From: a virus | Reading direction: 5' to 3' (one strand) | IMG/VR virus record: IMGVR_UViG_3300048929_000412 | Coordinates: 1 to 44,897 of that record | DNA length: 44,897 nucleotides | Part shown: one piece after another, positions 1-7,605 of the stretch | How the letters are laid out: each line of letters starts with the position of its first letter | How positions within the stretch are numbered: position 1 is the stretch's first letter | Made by a program: the position numbers and the translations under genes | The notes under the pieces: generated by a model | The model's input: the letters and a program-made list of their open reading frames with translations, nothing else | What the model was told of the DNA's origin: nothing | The model's database searches: none

Positions 1-29
1 GAAAGCTATGAAAATTGCAAATCTTGCGC

Positions 30-58
30 TTGACATAAAAGGGAGCGGCACTTTATAA
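30..58 (+). promoter_or_regulatory. Sigma-70-type promoter of the tRNA gene
   Basis: TTGACA (30-35) is followed after 17 bases by TTATAA (53-58), close to the housekeeping consensus and well placed for transcription starting about 40 bases before the tRNA at 110. It is host sequence and lies outside the prophage. Confidence 0.75.
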
Positions 59-109
59 GCCGCTCATCCTAACGGAACAAAGACTTGAAACAAAGTCGGC
101 GTTCCTTGT

Positions 110-186
110 GGCGGGGTAGCTCAGGTGGTTAGAGCAGCGGAATCATAATCCGCGTGTCGGGGGTTCAAGTCCCTCTCCCGCTACCA
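110..186 (+). tRNA. tRNA with CAU anticodon, probably elongator tRNA-Met
   Basis: The 77-nt gene folds as a full cloverleaf. The acceptor stem GGCGGGG pairs with TCCCGCT (two G-U pairs), the D arm is GCTC/GAGC, and the anticodon stem GCGGA/TCCGC holds loop ATCATAA. The T arm is GGGGG-TTCAAGT-CCCTC, and the 3' CCA is encoded. The anticodon is CAU. This could be elongator Met or the lysidine-modified Ile2 tRNA. The acceptor and anticodon stems resemble alphaproteobacterial elongator Met more than Ile2, from memory. The gene is intact and is not the phage attachment site, since the prophage starts 75 bases downstream. Confidence 0.9.
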
Positions 187-219
187 AATTCTCTCATGAC
201 ACATCGACAAAATCGAAAA

Positions 220-240
220 ACTCTTTCCAGAGTGCCTTTT
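220..240 (+). terminator. Possible terminator of the tRNA transcript
   Basis: A short hairpin, ACTCT-TTCC-AGAGT (220-233), is followed by GCCTTTT. The stem is only five pairs, so this is a weak Rho-independent terminator. It lies between the tRNA and the prophage boundary in host DNA. Confidence 0.4.
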
Positions 241-256
241 ATCGTGGTTCGATTTA

Positions 257-261
257 TCCGC
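257..261. repeat. Target-site duplication TCCGC, left copy
   Basis: The five bases TCCGC lie directly before the prophage terminus TGTAG and are repeated exactly at 43105-43109, directly after the opposite terminus CTACA. A 5-bp duplication is what Mu-type transposition leaves at its target. Confidence 0.88.
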
Positions 262-380
262 TGTAGCTCGCCGCGATCTTTCGGAATTTTGACACGAAAA
301 ATCGGAATTTTTGTTTTTCCATTCGTCATGTCAAAATCCGTTTAAAGCGCTTAGCTTAAGGCCTGCCATATATCGCCCGT
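262..380. repeat. Right phage end with candidate transposase-binding sites
   Basis: This 119-bp gene-free end carries TTTGACACGAAAAATCGGAA starting at 288 on the + strand, matching TTTGACACCGGTAACCGGAA at the opposite end (minus strand from 43099) in 8 bp + 7 bp spacer + CGGAA. An inverted partial copy, TTTGACAT, is at 328-335 on the minus strand. An 11-bp direct repeat CCGTTTAAAGC occurs at about 338 and 378. By analogy with Mu, these sequences are the likely attR binding sites for the A protein. The assignment rests on symmetry and position only. Confidence 0.65.
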
Positions 381-554
381 TTAAAGCAAGCGCTCTCCTT
401 CCTTGATGACTTCCTGAAGCCAGCCAATGGAGCTTTCGATATCTTCGACTCGCGCTAGGTCGACGGGCTGTTCGTTGTTCTTAAAAAACAGAAGATCATG
501 CAGCATGAGCTCAATGTCTTTAAACATCAGGACGTCTGGTTCTGTAATGTCCAT
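381..554 (-). CDS. Small acidic protein of unknown function at the right phage end
   Basis: This 57-aa ORF starts at the ATG at 554, chosen over an upstream in-frame start because GGGAG lies 7 bases before it. The product starts MDITEPDVLMFKDIELML and is acidic and leucine-rich with predicted helices, without a membrane segment or known motif. It is the last leftward gene before the right end, a position where transposable phages often carry non-essential cargo. I do not recognise the family. Confidence 0.5.
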   Translation of the reverse strand: MDITEPDVLMFKDIELMLHDLLFFKNNEQPVDLARVEDIESSIGWLQEVIKEGERLL

Positions 555-704
555 AATTTTTCTCCCTAAATTTGAGTAAAGATCGCTTTTTGCGTAGCGA
601 CAATTGAGCATATAGGGCTTGTTTTATTATGTACCAGTAGCGCGTGGCTTTACTGTCGATAATGCTGTAGCCAAGCTTTTGAGTGACACTTTCAGGGGGG
701 CAAA

Positions 705-980
705 ATGAGGTCTTTAGTGGCTACGGCCTGCATAGTCGTAATCGCATGCGGTACTCTATATCTCTTCACACAATGGGCAGCGTATAGCGACGCCAAAGAA
801 CGTGCGGCTGGCAGAGAACGAGCACGTGAAGAGCTATTTCGTGTTGCAGAAGCCGAGTCTGGCGACGAGGCCAAGGTTAAAGTGTTTTGCAAGATGATCG
901 TGTCGTCTGCGCCTGATATGAACGACTCGATTGCCACGGTTTGGGCACGTAACTGCACAGCACTTGGCTACAGTCACTGA
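705..980 (+). CDS. Small single-pass membrane protein, unknown function
   Basis: The 91-aa ORF starts at ATG 705 after an AGGGGGG ribosome-binding site. Residues 4-25 form a hydrophobic signal-anchor, followed by a charged segment rich in Lys, Arg and Glu (about 30-60) and a short tail with two cysteines. It runs opposite to the phage late genes and overlaps the end of the convergent 641-aa gene by 7 bp. The orientation and right-end position suggest a gene expressed independently in the lysogen. I recognise no family. A minus-strand ORF (692-958) covers the same bases, but it lacks a convincing ribosome-binding site. Confidence 0.55.
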   Translation: MRSLVATACIVVIACGTLYLFTQWAAYSDAKERAAGRERAREELFRVAEAESGDEAKVKVFCKMIVSSAPDMNDSIATVWARNCTALGYSH

Positions 981-2899
981 TTTTCATCTTCATCTAACTT
1001 TCCCGCGTTTCCTTGAGTGACTCTAACGAAGCGTCGACCGCGCTGAAACTTTTCTAACTCTTCAACGAGGCGGTCGCGCGTCTCTCTTAGCATAACGATA
1101 GAATCGATCTCCGAGCCTATTTGGATTTTTCCATCCCCTTTAGGCAGTTGGTTCACGGTTCGATACAGTTCCTCTGCCTCCGCGACAGGAGTTCCCGAGA
1201 TCTCAAGCTTATCGCTGATATTTCCCACCTTTAGTGCTGGGAAGGTCTGATCTATGATCATCGCACTTGTCAGCAACGTGTGAAGCCGCCTGATACTGGG
1301 AGCGGGATGCACATCTGCTGGATCGGGAGTCCATTCATCTTCCAAATCCATTCGCGTAACAAAGTAGTACGCGGTCAGGGCAATGAAGCACGCTGTTGCG
1401 TTCTCGCCGAAAGTTTCCTCAACTTGCGGGATTTTAACTTGTTCCTCCGTTGGTCCAAGGAATTTCATTCCGTTTTTGCTCCAAATCGCGGTGAGCGTCA
1501 CAATCGAAAACTCATCCGCATCGAGCTCGAGAGCACGCAATTCTTCGACGTTAAGAGGCCTTCCGGACTTCTCACGAGCATTTTTTAGGTCGTTGTGGCC
1601 GGAATAGATGTGACCTACCTCGTGCATAGTTATAATATCCCACGCGGCTACCTGCAGTGCGTGGGCATATCTATCTCGCACCGCATCGAGCTCTAGGTCC
1701 GGCAGGTCACGAAAGCGACTAGCCACGTCTGTAGGCGCTGCAGAATCGAATAGAGGCGGTTCGATTGCTGGGAAGTCAAATTCGAGACCCAAAAATGATT
1801 GGCTACTGGCGAGAGCGTACTTAACCAAGTTCCGCAAGACCGGCTCGATTGAATCAAAAACGGTAACTGTGTCTCTCGGCATCGTTGTGCTCGAAGCATT
1901 TATCAGGCGGCCGATGGGAGCTTTTTTGTACGCAAACGCAATATCAAGTGGATGCCCAGCAAACTCGGAAAGCCACTTGAGATTGATTTTGAAACGAAAA
2001 ACGTGAGCATCTTCTGTCGATAAGTCGGTGTTTAGGTGACGAGCTTTTTCGTATTCGGGAAATAGCTCGTTCCACCATTTTTGCTTGCCAGCTCGATCAC
2101 TGATGATTTCGTAAATCCAAGGTACGAAGGTCTCAAAGGCATGCGGTACAGGCACTTCGCAGCCTGTAATGCGTTCGCCGGAAATCAAGGTCTCAATAAG
2201 GTTTGCGGACTTTTCTGACGCTCCATCTTGACCATGAACCTTGATCAATTGTCTGTCGAAAATTTGGCCTTTCGAGCCTTCCCTGACCTCATCTATGAAC
2301 TCTACGATGCTTAGTACTATGTCAACGCGCCGAGTTTTCGATAGCAGGTGTGAGACCCTCGCGTCATGCTCAGCCAGAAAATGGTAATTGTCCTCATTGA
2401 GGTCCCTTAGCACTAGACAGAGAACATTTTTCGAGCCGTCTAGCGGTAGATTTCTCTTCTTTTTTTCGATCCTGTTTCTAAAAACACGGGGGTTCGGGAT
2501 CGACCCAAAGGTTACGATTTTCACATTGTATAGAATGTCGTCCACTAAAATGGTGAAGTCGCAATCTTTGGGCGAATCCAGCGACACAGTGATGCCGCGA
2601 GACCGGAAGCACTCGATTCCGGCCAATTTGTCGAACGCTTGGCTAAATGTAAGTGTGCTGAGGTGAGTGCTGAAACGTTGGAACCCATCGATGTCAACGA
2701 GGTTATAAAGGCGTGCCGCGAAAACGATGCCATCTCTGACGGGCACATCTTTTAGGCGCGATACAAAGCGTTTCCGTAGTGCTTCCCTAATTAGGGCGAA
2801 GGAAAAAAAGCCGATCACATCATCCGGCTCTTCCTCAGGTCTAATGTAGGACCAATACGCTTTTATCTCACTAGCAATTATTTTGCTTCGTCTTGACAT
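974..2899 (-). CDS. Putative cargo protein: nuclease-like N-terminal segment plus HEVGH metallopeptidase motif
   Basis: The product is 641 aa. The start is ATG 2899, preceded by GGAGGGG; an upstream in-frame TTG lies inside that ribosome-binding site. Residues 426-430 are HEVGH, continuing IYSGH, with ELDADEF at 458-464. This HExxH plus downstream acidic arrangement is that of gluzincin zinc peptidases (M48- or ImmA-like). Around 112-127, DCDFTILVDDILYNVK looks like the beta-hairpin core of PD-(D/E)xK nucleases, but Asn125 replaces the usual Glu/Asp, so catalysis there is doubtful. No signal peptide is visible, so it is probably cytoplasmic. It lies at the phage right end beyond the tail genes and looks AT-richer than they do. 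A role in defence or superinfection exclusion is inference. Confidence 0.72.
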   Translation of the reverse strand: MSRRSKIIASEIKAYWSYIRPEEEPDDVIGFFSFALIREALRKRFVSRLKDVPVRDGIVFAARLYNLVDIDGFQRFSTHLSTLTFSQAFDKLAGIECFRSRGITVSLDSPKDCDFTILVDDILYNVKIVTFGSIPNPRVFRNRIEKKKRNLPLDGSKNVLCLVLRDLNEDNYHFLAEHDARVSHLLSKTRRVDIVLSIVEFIDEVREGSKGQIFDRQLIKVHGQDGASEKSANLIETLISGERITGCEVPVPHAFETFVPWIYEIISDRAGKQKWWNELFPEYEKARHLNTDLSTEDAHVFRFKINLKWLSEFAGHPLDIAFAYKKAPIGRLINASSTTMPRDTVTVFDSIEPVLRNLVKYALASSQSFLGLEFDFPAIEPPLFDSAAPTDVASRFRDLPDLELDAVRDRYAHALQVAAWDIITMHEVGHIYSGHNDLKNAREKSGRPLNVEELRALELDADEFSIVTLTAIWSKNGMKFLGPTEEQVKIPQVEETFGENATACFIALTAYYFVTRMDLEDEWTPDPADVHPAPSIRRLHTLLTSAMIIDQTFPALKVGNISDKLEISGTPVAEAEELYRTVNQLPKGDGKIQIGSEIDSIVMLRETRDRLVEELEKFQRGRRFVRVTQGNAGKLDEDENQ

Positions 2900-3030
2900 T
2901 TTACCCCTCCCCAACTGCGTTTCAGGTGCGAGACCATTGCGGGATAGAAAATCTCATGTTGCCTATAGCGTCAATGACGAGCGGCCTTCGTAGGCCAAGC
3001 AGTTCACTTGGCCATTTAGAAGCTCAGTTC

Positions 3031-4689
3031 TCACAGCTCTTGGGCGACGAGTGCCGTGATCCTTGCCTTGGCTGCAATTACCGGGCCGGTCGTTTTTGTG
3101 TGCATATCGTGACCCAGATGCGTGCCGTCGGGCGTATGCGCTGTTTTAAAAACAGCGCCAGCCGCGTGGTTTTTAGTCGGAGTGGTGGAGGTAAGGAAGG
3201 TGATTACGTATGTTCCATCTCCGTTTTCAGCCACATTACTGATCGTTCCACGAAGCTCGAAATTCTCTGTGCCGGGTTCTAAAACACCGTAGGTACCTTT
3301 TCGAGGGGCGACAGGGGCCGCAACTGTCAACGTTGTAATGGCAACGCCAGCGGTCAACGCCGAGACCAGCGTGCCTCCACCAGCAACGGTAAATTCTGTG
3401 CGCTTCCATACGGGCGAAATGCCGTAACTCGTTTGTTTCATTTCTTGCTGCATTGGGCGGAAATCGACAGTCTCGTAAATAGGGGCTGGTTTCGTCATCA
3501 GCCAATCGTTGAACCACTCAAGCGCTGGTCCTGCTGTATACTGTCGTGGTTCTTGCGCCTCGACCGTTGTGTAACCTGTCGTCGTGTCAGCAGAAACGCG
3601 AGCGGTGACCGTCGACTGAATGATAGGCACGCCGGGAAATGTCAGATTAAGGAAGTCCCACCAGCTCTGTGCTCGCTCCTTTAGCAAAGGCAAGGCTTCC
3701 TCTGCGGTCGTAGGTGACGAGATGCCGGAGAAATCATTGCGAAGCCCTTGCGACCAAATAGCGGTCATTGGCCACCGGCCGCCATTGAGATTGTCCTTAA
3801 TGTACTTGAGCAAGGCGTATCTCTGGCCAAACTTCAGGTTGCCGAGAGCCACGTCCATGAAGTCAATCATGGATGCTCCATGATGGCCAAAGTTTCCAAC
3901 CCCCATTCTGCCGACGCCGCCGTCATCGTCCAGTCCCCTGACGATGCCACCGAGCATGCCGCGTAAAGATGCAAGCTGAATTGCGTCATCCTGCTGCGTA
4001 ATACTGTCACCAAAAAGAGCGAGTGAGGCGGCCAGCGAAGTTCCCGGCACAAGAACAGCGATGGGTTGGAAACCACGGCTTGTGGTCGGTGTGCCGCTTG
4101 CAACCGAGCCGCCATTGTATCCCGCTGGCAAACCAGCGGATCCTCGAATACCTCTCACCTCGCCGAGCGAGGTGTTGGCGTTCCAACCTCCGGGGCGCTT
4201 GCCACCGCTAGGCGTTGTAATTGACGTGCGAATGTAACCACCTGGGAAGTCTTCTGGAGTCGGCCCAGCAATAGCAAAACCACCGTCAGGCATGACTGCA
4301 CTTTGATTTCCATTAAACGGTACCGGAATTCTGGTCCCCGTACCCGAAGGACCTGTAAACAGAACACAGTAATCCAAAGTGTTGGAATTGCCCGGCATTA
4401 GTTCACGCCCAGCACCAACAGGGATGCCGTCACTTGTCAGGGGGCAATTCGAGTAGACGATGTAAGACCCGGCTGGAATAAACGCGTGCCATATGTCCGC
4501 GATCTCATTGAGCTGCGCGGCAGGTGGCGCGTAGTTCACTGTCGATGAACCTGAAGCGTAGGTGCGGAGCCGCGACGCGCCGAACACAAGTGCAGGCGGT
4601 GGCAACGGTGTAGGGTCGCCATTTTCAACAGTCAGCGCCAGTGGCGAACCGAACACCTTGGCAAGCAATGGATGAATGAGTGCATTCAT
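3031..4689 (-). CDS. Tail-associated SGNH hydrolase (second of two)
   Basis: The product is 552 aa. The start ATG at 4689 follows GGAG with 9-base spacing and lies just after the preceding stop at 4692. The SGNH/GDSL blocks are visible: GDS with Ser229, an Asn-Asp pair at 318-319, and DGTH with Asp521 and His524. SGNH enzymes hydrolyse esters, and tail versions usually deacetylate surface polysaccharide. The first roughly 215 residues form a separate Gly/Pro/Ser-rich region, probably for attachment or trimerisation. It is the last gene of the tail operon. The 131 bp downstream (2900-3030) contain no gene. Substrate cannot be told from the sequence. Confidence 0.78.
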   Translation of the reverse strand: MNALIHPLLAKVFGSPLALTVENGDPTPLPPPALVFGASRLRTYASGSSTVNYAPPAAQLNEIADIWHAFIPAGSYIVYSNCPLTSDGIPVGAGRELMPGNSNTLDYCVLFTGPSGTGTRIPVPFNGNQSAVMPDGGFAIAGPTPEDFPGGYIRTSITTPSGGKRPGGWNANTSLGEVRGIRGSAGLPAGYNGGSVASGTPTTSRGFQPIAVLVPGTSLAASLALFGDSITQQDDAIQLASLRGMLGGIVRGLDDDGGVGRMGVGNFGHHGASMIDFMDVALGNLKFGQRYALLKYIKDNLNGGRWPMTAIWSQGLRNDFSGISSPTTAEEALPLLKERAQSWWDFLNLTFPGVPIIQSTVTARVSADTTTGYTTVEAQEPRQYTAGPALEWFNDWLMTKPAPIYETVDFRPMQQEMKQTSYGISPVWKRTEFTVAGGGTLVSALTAGVAITTLTVAAPVAPRKGTYGVLEPGTENFELRGTISNVAENGDGTYVITFLTSTTPTKNHAAGAVFKTAHTPDGTHLGHDMHTKTTGPVIAAKARITALVAQEL

Positions 4690-4691
4690 GA

Positions 4692-4961
4692 TTAAAGGCT
4701 CCATGCTTTCAACTGGTCGCCAGCTTTGTTGCTGTGCCAGACGAGTTTCACAAAAGGCATCTTCAGCACAGATATGAATGCATCACGGGCGACGCTGGCT
4801 GATGTGACATATGCAAATGGCGCGTCTTCATTTAGCCGGGCGTGCACCTCAACAATCGCCTTCCTTTCGCCGGTGCCGTCGATCTGGATTATCTCGTCGG
4901 CACTTGGGCTCCAGGTTGCGCTTTCGCCTCTATCGGTGGTTTGGTTGATACGTACGGTCAT
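4692..4961 (-). CDS. Small tail-region protein of unknown function
   Basis: The 89-aa ORF starts at ATG 4961 after AAAGGA. It starts MTVRINQTTDRGESATW and looks like an all-beta domain with no membrane segment. It sits 11 bp after the LamG-like tail protein and almost abuts the SGNH hydrolase, so the three are probably co-translated. It may be a chaperone or accessory fold for one of the two flanking fibre proteins, but I recognise no family. Confidence 0.7.
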   Translation of the reverse strand: MTVRINQTTDRGESATWSPSADEIIQIDGTGERKAIVEVHARLNEDAPFAYVTSASVARDAFISVLKMPFVKLVWHSNKAGDQLKAWSL

Positions 4962-4972
4962 GGGTGGTTCCT

Positions 4973-5830
4973 TTAAAAGACGTTGCGTGCGATTGTTCTG
5001 GCCCAGTCTGCATCGAGCAGGTCAACCGGATCTCGGCCGCTGCGATGAAGGTTCTCTACGAACCCGCGATGTAGTTTGAACTTCACGGACTTTCTTTCAT
5101 CCGTGGTGAGTGCGGAGTTGGTCCAGAAGCCACGAGCCACGCCCATGGCGCCTGAAGCGGCCGCGATGTTTGCTGTGTTCTTGGCACCGGCTGCTGCGGT
5201 GGTAACGACCTGACCCGTTGCAGTTTTCAGGCGTGCACCATACTCGGTGGCGGTGCGCCAGACGGCCAACTGTGAAAAGACGCCGTAAGCAGCTGCCCCG
5301 GCGAGGCCGAGCGTCAATGTCGAAACCGCGTTGATTGCGGTCTGCCGACGTATCGAAAACGTCGTGCCGGTCAAGGCAATCAGGCAAATGTCGGGTTCGT
5401 TCACGTAGCTGTTGAGGCCTTGGGAACCTTGCATGATGCTTTTGAGCGACGACGGAAAGTCAGAGGCGATTGGTGGGGTGAGATACATGCAGATCAAGAA
5501 TTCCTGATCTGCAGCCAAATCTGCCCAGACCGCCGCAGGTATCTGGATGAAGTTTCCAGGCAAAGTGGACTCGGAAAAATCAAGGCCATTGCCAACCAGT
5601 GCAACAGACTGATTGCCGTCGCGTAAGACCAGCTGCGAATTGTTACGTTCGGCCATGTCCTTGACTGGCTTGCCACTGGCAACAGCCGTGCCCGCCTCAT
5701 AGCACCAGCGGAAAGCGATATCGAATAGGAAACGGACACCGTCATTGTCACCACGCACCAAAGCATCACGCTTGCGCATTGGCTTGGAAACATCGGCTGA
5801 CACGCCGGGAACTGTGATGCTGAGTACCAT
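4973..5830 (-). CDS. Tail protein, possible LamG/concanavalin-like domain
   Basis: The product is 285 aa, starting at ATG 5830 after a strong AAGGAG. Residues about 75-210 contain GNGLDFSESTLPGNFIQIP and further short strands, a pattern seen in laminin-G/concanavalin-like binding domains. An Ala/Gly-rich stretch follows (about 205-235), and the C-terminal roughly 50 residues are charged. It lies between two SGNH-hydrolase tail genes, which suggests carbohydrate binding at the tail tip or fibre. The domain call is by eye only. Confidence 0.6.
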   Translation of the reverse strand: MVLSITVPGVSADVSKPMRKRDALVRGDNDGVRFLFDIAFRWCYEAGTAVASGKPVKDMAERNNSQLVLRDGNQSVALVGNGLDFSESTLPGNFIQIPAAVWADLAADQEFLICMYLTPPIASDFPSSLKSIMQGSQGLNSYVNEPDICLIALTGTTFSIRRQTAINAVSTLTLGLAGAAAYGVFSQLAVWRTATEYGARLKTATGQVVTTAAAGAKNTANIAAASGAMGVARGFWTNSALTTDERKSVKFKLHRGFVENLHRSGRDPVDLLDADWARTIARNVF

Positions 5831-5840
5831 CTTGAACTCC

Positions 5841-7598
5841 TTACATTTGGGTGAGCATGCGCAGGACGGCGTCAGTCAGCGCACGGCCTCCGGTAGGCGG
5901 TTCTGGGTGTAGAAGATCGACGTTGAACCAAGGACGGATGCCTGTCGGCATGTAGTCCGCGACGTTCTCGCCAAAGAGCGGTTGGAAGTCGATGTAAGCG
6001 CACCGCTTGGTTTTGGCGGTCGCTCGGATGACCTTTGTATATTGCGACATTGGACGCGGATTGTCGGTCCGGCCGTTTTCGCAAGGTGCCATCAGAAGAA
6101 TGTCCATGGCCGGATTAACTGCACGCAGTCGGTCGATCTGTTCGTTGATCTGCGTTGTGAAGTCACCAATGAAGGTGCTGCGCTGGTCGTTGGTACCAAA
6201 CATCATGATGGTGAGATTGACCTCGCCCAGGGCGGCAAAAGCTGCTTTCCACTTGGTGGCGTCGCGGGCAGTCCATTGCGCCAGGCGCGATCCAGTTGCC
6301 GCCAGTTTATGGACGACAACACCGTTGCCGGCGCGACTGCAAACCATACCGCAAAGCGAAACTGTACCGCTCACACTCTCTATATTAAGCGTCCATGCGC
6401 CTGCAGGCTTTCCGGTCAATGCGATGGTACCGACGTTGCCGGCCGGTGTCGTGTTCGGCAAAGGCATATTTGTCCAGGTGCCACCATTCCAGCGGTACCG
6501 CATCACACCGTCTGCAGTGCCGAGATAGTATAGCGTGAACGATGTGTCGCCATTGTCAGGGCCACTGACCTGGACAGTGGCGCCAGCGCTGGCTGTCGAT
6601 AGAAGCGCAATGTCGGGGGTGTCGGCATCGGCATATGTTGGCGTCCAACCGGAAGGCACTGCAAGAGTATAGGTTGTCGAGAGCACAGAACCATTGCGCA
6701 GCTGTGTCCTGGTGTCTGGATAACCAAAGCCAATCCAGCCGGAACTAAAACCGCCATGTTCAGCAATGAGTGTTTCCGCCAAAGGACCGGAATATCGCAG
6801 CGGGCTATGGCTCCAGCTATCACCGAGGATGGCGATGCCGAACTTCATGGCATCACCGCGCTTCAGGGCACGCAGCCGCATGCGGGTCTCGCGAAGATAC
6901 CAGGAGCCCCAATGCCAATCGAGTGGATAGCCATCGGCATCGGTGGACATGTTGAGGCGTTCGACAAGTGTTGGCAGGTTGCCACGTGCTGTCACCAGTT
7001 CCTTTGGTGGACCGGTCTCTGCGCTGCTACCACTGTTGTTCACGAAGGAAATCACGCGACCGGTCTCGTCCACGAAATAGACGCCATCGACACTATCGGT
7101 TGTTTCGTAAATCTCGGCCTGAATGCCGGGCTTCTCAAGGTCTTTCGAGGAAAAGAGGATGCGGCCGACTTCATCGGTAAACATCCACGCGGTGCCGGTC
7201 TCTGTTGTCTCATATTCGCCCGAGCCTACTTTCTGGGCCATGGCTGCGATCACCGAGGCGATGCCTGAAGAACCAATGCGAACCCACCGACCCCAACCCT
7301 GCGACCAGGTGTAACGGCCAGCATTGGGTACGACTTCACCGCTGTAGCCAGTAGCTGTCGCGGCTGCGTGCGTACCGGCATCGCTTTCAACGACCTCGGC
7401 ACCTTGCCCGGTCTTTGTGCCTGCAATCGCCAACAGAGCTGGCCACGTGGCCGTGTAGATCATTTCGGCCGGAATGAACCCGCTGCCAGCAAGTTGAAGC
7501 GCGAGCGCATCAATAGCGACCTGGACGGTGTTACCGTTGCGATTGCCGAGGACGCTGTCTGCCAGAGACGATTGAGGCTGTAGTGCTGTGGTGGACAT
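5841..7598 (-). CDS. Tail fibre protein with SGNH hydrolase domain (first of two)
   Basis: The product is 585 aa. The start ATG at 7598 is chosen because the tip-protein gene ends 8 bases earlier and a GAGG precedes it; a longer frame to 7778 overlaps that gene. Residues 1-45 (SLADSVLGNR, VQVAIDALALQLAGSG) resemble the attachment region of rhizobial phage tail fibres. Residues 136-190 contain two DEVGRI/DETGRV-type repeats. The SGNH blocks are GDS with Ser261, GTND at 468-471, and DLLH with Asp561 and His564. A roughly 150-residue insertion between blocks I and III looks like a beta-sandwich carbohydrate-binding module. It probably deacetylates or otherwise de-esterifies host surface glycans. 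Confidence 0.82.
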   Translation of the reverse strand: MSTTALQPQSSLADSVLGNRNGNTVQVAIDALALQLAGSGFIPAEMIYTATWPALLAIAGTKTGQGAEVVESDAGTHAAATATGYSGEVVPNAGRYTWSQGWGRWVRIGSSGIASVIAAMAQKVGSGEYETTETGTAWMFTDEVGRILFSSKDLEKPGIQAEIYETTDSVDGVYFVDETGRVISFVNNSGSSAETGPPKELVTARGNLPTLVERLNMSTDADGYPLDWHWGSWYLRETRMRLRALKRGDAMKFGIAILGDSWSHSPLRYSGPLAETLIAEHGGFSSGWIGFGYPDTRTQLRNGSVLSTTYTLAVPSGWTPTYADADTPDIALLSTASAGATVQVSGPDNGDTSFTLYYLGTADGVMRYRWNGGTWTNMPLPNTTPAGNVGTIALTGKPAGAWTLNIESVSGTVSLCGMVCSRAGNGVVVHKLAATGSRLAQWTARDATKWKAAFAALGEVNLTIMMFGTNDQRSTFIGDFTTQINEQIDRLRAVNPAMDILLMAPCENGRTDNPRPMSQYTKVIRATAKTKRCAYIDFQPLFGENVADYMPTGIRPWFNVDLLHPEPPTGGRALTDAVLRMLTQM

Positions 7599-7605
7599 GG
7601 GGACC

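Noticed and set aside
110-186. tRNA as an integrase attachment site
   Set aside because: No duplicate of the tRNA 3' end occurs at the other border and no integrase gene is present.
154-345. 63-aa ORF across the tRNA
   Set aside because: It lies over the tRNA 3' half and crosses the prophage border.
692-958. Minus-strand 88-aa ORF
   Set aside because: It is the shadow of the + strand membrane-protein gene and has no ribosome-binding site.
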